NCBI GenBank assembly: GCA_017590115.1
Contig: JAGGNK010006448.1
Span: 10,836,099 to 10,900,098 of the forward strand
DNA: 64,000 bases
From: Montifringilla adamsi
Lineage: Eukaryota > Chordata > Aves > Passeriformes > Passeridae
Direction: 5' to 3'
Shown: positions 60,801 to 64,000 of the stretch, in pieces
How positions within the stretch are numbered: position 1 is the stretch's first letter
Layout of the letters: every line of letters begins with the position of its first letter
Notes under the pieces: model-generated
Databases searched by the model: none
Told to the model about the DNA's origin: nothing
The model's input: the letters and a program-made list of their open reading frames with translations, nothing else
Translations under genes and position numbers: made by a program

Positions 60801-62777
60801 AGTATATTTAGATTTTTAAAAACTGCAAGGAGAAAGAGGAATCCAAGGGATTTAAAGAGACAAGGGAAGCAGCCAGCTCAGAAGAAGTAAAGCTGAAGGA
60901 AAGGACAGTACATTCTGCTCAAGTAACTTGGGATCCACTCCTACAAATATCAAATACCAGTGCTTATCTCTACTTGGACAAGCAAATGAATGTCTGTCTA
61001 TGCAGAGCACGTCTGTCTCCACTGCTCTTCAATTTACTCCCAGGTTTTGATGCTCTAATGACTTTAACTGAGTGAATATTGGTGCATGCCAATGTGCTCC
61101 AGTGTTCTTCTGACCCAGGATCTGTGTCTGTATGTGACAGCTGACTTAAGTTTTGGAGGTATATAAGAACCTTTAAGAAAAAAATGTGCATCCAATTTCT
61201 TTTTTTTGCAAACCATCTTGAAAAGTCCTTTTGCACAAGCATTTGAAAACCAGTCAAAGAAAGAGATAAAAATTGATGTATACTATAAAGCCTATTATTA
61301 TTATTATTTTGAGGAGTTTTGGTAATATCATGTATCCATTTAAGTCATCTGCCACTACCTCTCTGTTTCCAGTTGATAATTGCACTGGAAAATTTAACCT
61401 CTTCAGCTGAAATTCTCTGCAGTGCTGACCTGGGCTTTCTTGGTAGTGCGAGCCAAGGTATACATTTTAGACACAGCAGTTCAGCTCGTTGTATCAGGCT
61501 GATGCAAAGCAAGTTATTCTTCTCATGTCAGAAAATTCAAACTTGATGTTTTCAACAAGAAATCCCAGGTTTCATTTGAAATGTGCCTAGAAAGAGACTT
61601 CAGTGCCTATGATGTGCCTTTTGCTCTACTAGTGGTGCCATCTCCTGTCAGCCCTGCACAGAAATCTGGGCTGAGGCTGCAGTTCCTGCTTACTTTAGCC
61701 CCTCTTCAGCCAGTGCTGTTGCTGAGAAAGGGTCCTGTCACCTCATTCTGTCCTGAGCTCACCTTCCTGCTCACTCCCTCCTGCCAGCATTAGGGAAGTG
61801 GTCTTATTAGAATCTTATCCCTTTGGCCAGGTTAGCCTACAAGCATGTCTCCTCCCAGATGCGTTTCACCTCCAGCATGCAAACTCAGGAGCCCATGTAA
61901 AGTCACTGTGAGAAGTAGCAGCTGGAGATGGTTGAGGAGGAAAAGGATGGGATGGCCTCTTTGGTGGCTGTACAGACACACTTTGGATCAGTGTAAGATG
62001 TAAATTTAGTTAACACACCTGGGAAACACCCTGGCCTGACATGGGGAGACTTTCAGTGCACAGGGCTATGTCATGCTGAAAAGTACTCGTCCATGAAGAA
62101 TGCACACTGATCCAGGTTCAGTGCACCGTGAGTAGCAGTGACAGAGGTTTGAAAGCAGCACTGAAGGGTCCAAAACCCTGTGGAGAAAGGGGACTGCTGG
62201 CTACAGGGACAGCTCCGTGGGCAAAGAGGAAAACACGAAAGTTCACGTGAGAGAAAAAACTTCTTTGACCCTGCGGCTCTGAAAAAGTACTAACAGTACT
62301 TTTTCATATCATGAATACTTCCATATCATGAGTACTTCCATATCATGAATATGGAAGAACTTTTCAGATAATGGTAATATTTGAAGCCTTTTTGATGCTT
62401 TATACCACCAGGAATGTCTCTGGCCTTTGGAGCAGACCCCTCCATCCCCATCCCCTCCCCCCGGCACCCATCTCACCTGCGCAGTGACAGCTGTGATTGA
62501 AGAACTTGAGGGGCCACCGCTCACGGTCATCCACATTTTGGAGAGTGTAGGGGCCACTCCAGGGTTGAGTGTCTGCCTGCACCCCCTCACACCGTCCCCT
62601 GCCCTGCAGGGACCCGCAGACATTGCCTGGCTCTGTCCCCAGGGCCGGGCAGCAGCGTTTCAGGCGAAGGGCTTCCACCGTCATGCAGGCACGGGGAAAC
62701 TGTGCCTGTGCCTGTGGGGGACAGCAGCAGGTCAGGCAGCCCAGCCCAGCCCAGAAAAGCCACCTCAGGGCTGCCAT
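45690..62777 (-). CDS. DCT: DCT, dopachrome tautomerase (TYRP2), complete
   Basis: DCT is a type I membrane enzyme of the melanosome that isomerises dopachrome to DHICA in eumelanin synthesis. Eight exons on the minus strand (62477-62777, 54259-54558, 52754-52854, 51508-51674, 49696-49875, 49455-49590, 47797-47998, 45690-45871) join in phase into 522 residues; human DCT has 519. Visible features are a signal peptide (about 1-25), a Cys-rich EGF-like region (about 55-121), metal site A histidines H191, H213 and H222, metal site B histidines H371, H375 and H398, one transmembrane segment (about 472-495) and a short cytosolic tail with EPLM. Glycosylation sequons occur at N94, N180, N239, N276, N302, N344 and N379. 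All catalytic histidines are present, so the enzyme looks intact. Confidence 0.96.
45872..47796 (-). other. DCT: DCT intron 7
   Basis: A 1.9-kb AT-rich intron, donor gtatgt and acceptor tttctag, with a 15-A run at 46555-46569. Nothing else was recognised. Confidence 0.9.
47797..47998 (-). CDS. DCT: DCT exon 7: end of catalytic domain
   Basis: A 202-bp exon with acceptor atttgcag and donor gtatgt. It encodes [17 protein letters not shown], then [17 protein letters not shown] and [10 protein letters not shown] (residues 396-462), ending with the G that starts residue 463. H398 is the third ligand of metal site B (human H396). The sequence is strongly conserved in the tyrosinase family. A plus-strand open frame over this exon is an antisense shadow. 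Confidence 0.95.
47999..49454 (-). other. DCT: DCT intron 6
   Basis: A 1.5-kb AT-rich intron, donor gtatgt and acceptor tttgcag. Nothing else was recognised. Confidence 0.9.
49455..49590 (-). CDS. DCT: DCT exon 6: metal site B, first two histidines
   Basis: A 136-bp exon with acceptor catccgcag and donor gtatgt. It encodes [18 protein letters not shown], then [18 protein letters not shown] and AAANDPIFV (residues 351-395). H371 and H375 in HNLVH are ligands of metal site B (human H369 and H373). N379 is a sequon. It ends exactly on codon GTG. Only 105 bp of intron separate it from exon 5. Confidence 0.95.
49591..49695 (-). other. DCT: DCT intron 5, very short
   Basis: Only 105 bp separate exons 5 and 6. 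The donor gtttgt is weak and the acceptor is catccgcag. Both splice sites are fixed by the reading frame and by family alignment. Confidence 0.9.
49696..49875 (-). CDS. DCT: DCT exon 5: variable linker and conserved LPT region
   Basis: A 180-bp exon with acceptor ccacgctcag and a weak donor gtttgt. It encodes [19 protein letters not shown], a basic linker [11 protein letters not shown], then [17 protein letters not shown] and [11 protein letters not shown] (residues 291-349). The linker is the most divergent part relative to human, where the segment reads RRNQMGRNSMK; flanking sequence is well conserved. Sequons are at N302 and N344. The last two bases AG join G of exon 6 to make Arg350. Confidence 0.95.
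49876..51507 (-). other. DCT: DCT intron 4
   Basis: A 1.6-kb intron, donor gtaggg and acceptor gctcag, with an A run near 50551-50566. Nothing else was recognised. Confidence 0.9.
51508..51674 (-). CDS. DCT: DCT exon 4: central catalytic domain
   Basis: A 167-bp exon with acceptor ccattgcag and donor gtaggg. It encodes residues 235-289, including [38 protein letters not shown] and [12 protein letters not shown], and ends with AG of Ser290. The [10 protein letters not shown] motif is a tyrosinase-family hallmark. Sequons lie at N239 and N276. The exon is much richer in G+C and CpG than the introns around it. Only antisense frames are long here, which could mislead a frame-based caller. Confidence 0.95.
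51675..52753 (-). other. DCT: DCT intron 3
   Basis: A 1.1-kb intron, donor gttagt and acceptor attgcag. A short A/C-rich run lies near 52597-52618; nothing else was seen. Confidence 0.9.
52754..52854 (-). CDS. DCT: DCT exon 3: metal site A
   Basis: A 101-bp exon between acceptor tttgtag and donor gttagt. It completes Gly201 and encodes [17 protein letters not shown], then [16 protein letters not shown] (residues 202-234). H213 and H222 are the second and third ligands of metal site A in the tyrosinase family; in DCT the sites bind zinc rather than copper. The downstream GT on the minus strand falls directly after the codon CAG. Confidence 0.95.
52855..54258 (-). other. DCT: DCT intron 2
   Basis: A 1.4-kb intron, donor gtaagt and acceptor ttgtag. 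Nothing else was recognised in it. Confidence 0.9.
54259..54558 (-). CDS. DCT: DCT exon 2: EGF-like end and first metal-site histidine
   Basis: A 300-bp exon with acceptor ttgatccag and donor gtaagt. It completes Gly101 and encodes residues 102-200, starting [19 protein letters not shown], the end of the Cys-rich EGF-like region. It continues through [21 protein letters not shown] and [22 protein letters not shown]191 in WLHYYS is the first metal-A ligand (human H189). N180 is a sequon. The next exon completes Gly201. The match to mammalian DCT is continuous. Confidence 0.95.
59610..59634. repeat. Perfect inverted repeat, 10-bp arms, 5-nt loop
   Basis: TGTTTTACAA, loop accaa, TTGTAAAACA, in DCT intron 1. 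Confidence 0.85.
62281..62305. repeat. Perfect inverted repeat, 11-bp arms, 3-nt loop
   Basis: GAAAAAGTACT, loop aac, AGTACTTTTTC, in DCT intron 1 about 170 bp from the exon 1 donor, directly next to a tandem repeat. Confidence 0.9.
62306..62355. repeat. 17-bp tandem repeat, about three copies
   Basis: Successive units read atatcatgaatacttcc, atatcatgagtacttcc and atatcatgaatatgg. The units share ATATCATGA; the last copy diverges. It abuts the hairpin at 62281-62305. Confidence 0.85.
62477..62777 (-). CDS. DCT: DCT exon 1 (coding part): signal peptide and Cys-rich N-terminus
   Basis: The start is the ATG at 62777, with G at -3 and G at +4 (strong context). Residues 1-100 begin [15 protein letters not shown], a hydrophobic signal peptide probably cut near [12 protein letters not shown], which aligns with GQFPRVCMTV of human DCT. 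The rest is Cys-rich and conserved, including [22 protein letters not shown] and KFFNHSCHC. The exon ends with a G that begins Gly101, at donor gtgaga. The frame stays open upstream, but only a TTG and no in-frame ATG was found there. N94 lies in an N-H-S sequon. Confidence 0.94.
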
Positions 62778-62994
62778 TACTGCTGCTGTGCCTCCCTGCT
62801 GGACCTGACTGCGAAGAGCAGGGAGATGTGCACAGTGGGACAACCTGGCCTCACCACAGCTGCATGCCCCAGCCAACCAGGATAATAACCCTTGCTGCTG
62901 AGGATGCTGGTGTTAGGTGTTTGTTTAATCCCAGCCTCTAATTGTCTCGAATGCCGTTCAAAAGACGGGTGCTTTGACTCTGTGGTGCCTGCCC
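62778..62994 (-). other. DCT: DCT 5'UTR, predicted
   Basis: The start is placed about 30 bp downstream of the TATA box at 63018-63025, so the extent is an inference. One upstream ATG is present, at 62865, and opens a four-codon reading frame (MQLW, stop at 62851-62853) that ends 73 bp before the main start. Confidence 0.5.
62851..62865 (-). CDS. Four-codon upstream ORF in DCT leader
   Basis: ATG CAG CTG TGG TGA on the minus strand, the only ATG seen between the predicted transcription start and the DCT start codon. It is out of frame with DCT. Its inclusion in the mRNA depends on the predicted start site, and a regulatory role is speculative. Confidence 0.3.
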
Positions 62995-63017
62995 AGCAGC
63001 CACGGCTTTGAGCAGGG

Positions 63018-63025
63018 TTTATATA
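63018..63025 (-). promoter_or_regulatory. DCT TATA box
   Basis: On the minus strand the sequence reads TATATAAA within cctcTATATAAAccctgc, about 240 bp upstream of the DCT start codon. It lies about 60 bp downstream of the M-box, a spacing like that of proximal melanocyte promoters. Transcription would start near 62994. Confidence 0.65.
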
Positions 63026-63079
63026 GAGGCTGGGAGAAGCCCTCATTAGAGGGATTAGCACAGCACAAATCCTCGTGTT

Positions 63080-63094
63080 TTGCACATGACATCA
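63080..63094 (-). promoter_or_regulatory. M-box (MITF-type E-box) overlapping a CRE-like site
   Basis: The minus strand reads TGATGTCATGTGCAA. It contains TGTCATGTGCA, which fits the M-box consensus AGTCATGTGCT at nine of eleven positions with the CATGTG core intact. It overlaps TGATGTCA, one base from the CRE TGACGTCA. M-boxes bind MITF in the TYR, TYRP1 and DCT promoters. The position, about 95 bp upstream of the predicted start, supports function, but binding is not shown here. Confidence 0.65.
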
Positions 63095-64000
63095 AGGGCA
63101 GAAAAGATGCCAGTGTGAGAGCAAGGCTCTGGCAGCTTGTCAGGAGAGTGAATGCCTCAGATTTATTTCTCCAAGTCTTTTATGAGCTTTGAGAAATTGA
63201 TGGTCATGTTTTAGCTGAGGTGGCTGGAGAAACACATTTATTCCTTTAATCAAAATCCTGTAAACAGATGATAAATAGAAGAGGAAACCTCTTCTCTTTT
63301 AGTTCATTCACTGCAAGGTAATACTTTCCATTAAAGCAGTAGCAGTGGAAAAGTAACTGGAGGCGCAGAGGAGAGAGATGCACCATTAACAAAAAATAAT
63401 AAATATGGTAACATAAATTTGAGGTGGAGATTCCACCTGCCAATTGCTGAACTTCAGTGCTTGCACTGAAAACATCTGAGTGGCAAGTGGGGAAGGGTTT
63501 CCTTCCTAATAGCCTTTTTACATGCAAAATTAATTATTTAATTATTTTAAAGAGTGAATGGTCCTTATTTGCTCTGTAATCCTTTCCCCATCATTACACC
63601 AGAGGTTGTTGTAGAGGTGGTCTGGCTGTTAGACTTTCAGAAGTGTCACAGTTGAGCATTTATTACCCAGCTGACAGGAGACAGTCTATGAGATCAACAC
63701 ACACTCCAGACATGCACTTAAGTGGTTCTGTTCAGTACACCGACAAAAATATCTTTAAAGCTCCTAGTATGCAGAAGTTCTTGCCCTCAATGCAACTCCT
63801 ACAGCAATAAAATTAATAAACAAAAATAAAGTAGTGATAAGTGATTCTGTGAGTCTGAAGCAATAGTTATTAGTGCAGGTCCACCATGCTAAATAAAAAC
63901 TGGCAACTCCCCCTGCTTCACTGAAAGCTTTCACTACCTTCCCCCTCCACCTTCCCCAGCTGTTGTTTAGCCATTTTCATAAGCATATATAATGAAAAAA

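Larger units (their letters stand above)
54559..62476 (-). other. DCT: DCT intron 1
   Basis: The largest DCT intron (7.9 kb), donor gtgaga and acceptor gatccag. It contains a hairpin at 62281-62305 and a 17-bp tandem repeat at 62306-62355, both within 200 bp of the donor, and a further hairpin at 59610-59634. Many modest open frames between 55200 and 58400 on both strands show no family resemblance I can name. No CR1 or LTR fragment was recognised. Confidence 0.85.
62995..64000. other. DCT promoter and upstream flank
   Basis: Beyond the TATA box and M-box described separately, the flank to the window end shows no gene or recognised repeat. In human the next gene beyond DCT is TGDS; nothing of it is seen here. 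Confidence 0.7.

Noticed and set aside
62777..62876. In-frame N-terminal extension of DCT
   Set aside because: The frame is open upstream, but it begins at a TTG, not ATG, and would place the signal peptide internally. The ATG at 62777 has strong context.
62427..62885. Plus-strand frames over DCT exon 1
   Set aside because: Antisense shadows in a GC-rich exon; the minus strand encodes the conserved DCT N-terminus.

Overview
This is vertebrate nuclear DNA, most likely from a bird. The evidence is three 3'-truncated CR1 LINE fragments with the avian-type ATTCTATGA 3' tail, two LTR-like segments resembling songbird endogenous retrovirus LTRs, AT-rich non-coding sequence, and two intron-split genes whose proteins closely match mammalian GPC6 and DCT. 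A songbird is my best guess, but it rests on remembered LTR similarity and is weak.

Layout. (1) 1-13102: tail of a large GPC6 intron. (2) 13103-23077: the last three coding exons of GPC6 (glypican-6) on the plus strand, giving the C-terminal 171 residues with the heparan-sulfate attachment region and GPI signal; the 3'UTR follows, perhaps to about 25030. (3) About 25030-45250: a 20 kb gene-free interval with CR1 and LTR remnants, microsatellites, a G/T-rich low-complexity block and one isolated CpG-rich patch. (4) 45690-62777: the complete DCT (dopachrome tautomerase, TYRP2) gene on the minus strand. It has eight coding exons that join in phase into a 522-residue protein with all six metal-binding histidines. 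(5) About 62778-63100: 5'UTR and proximal promoter of DCT, with a TATA box and an M-box (MITF-type E-box) overlapping a CRE-like site. (6) 63100-64000: upstream flank, no gene seen.

GPC6 and DCT converge tail to tail, the same order and orientation as on human chromosome 13q. They do not share a pathway. GPC6 is a cell-surface heparan sulfate proteoglycan acting in growth-factor and Wnt/Hedgehog signalling; DCT is a melanosomal enzyme that converts dopachrome to DHICA in melanin synthesis. I see no prokaryotic, phage, CRISPR or gene-cluster system. The items most worth checking are the DCT promoter architecture, the adjacent LTR remnants downstream of DCT, several perfect short hairpins (one with a 16-bp stem), a very short DCT intron, and an isolated CpG-rich patch.
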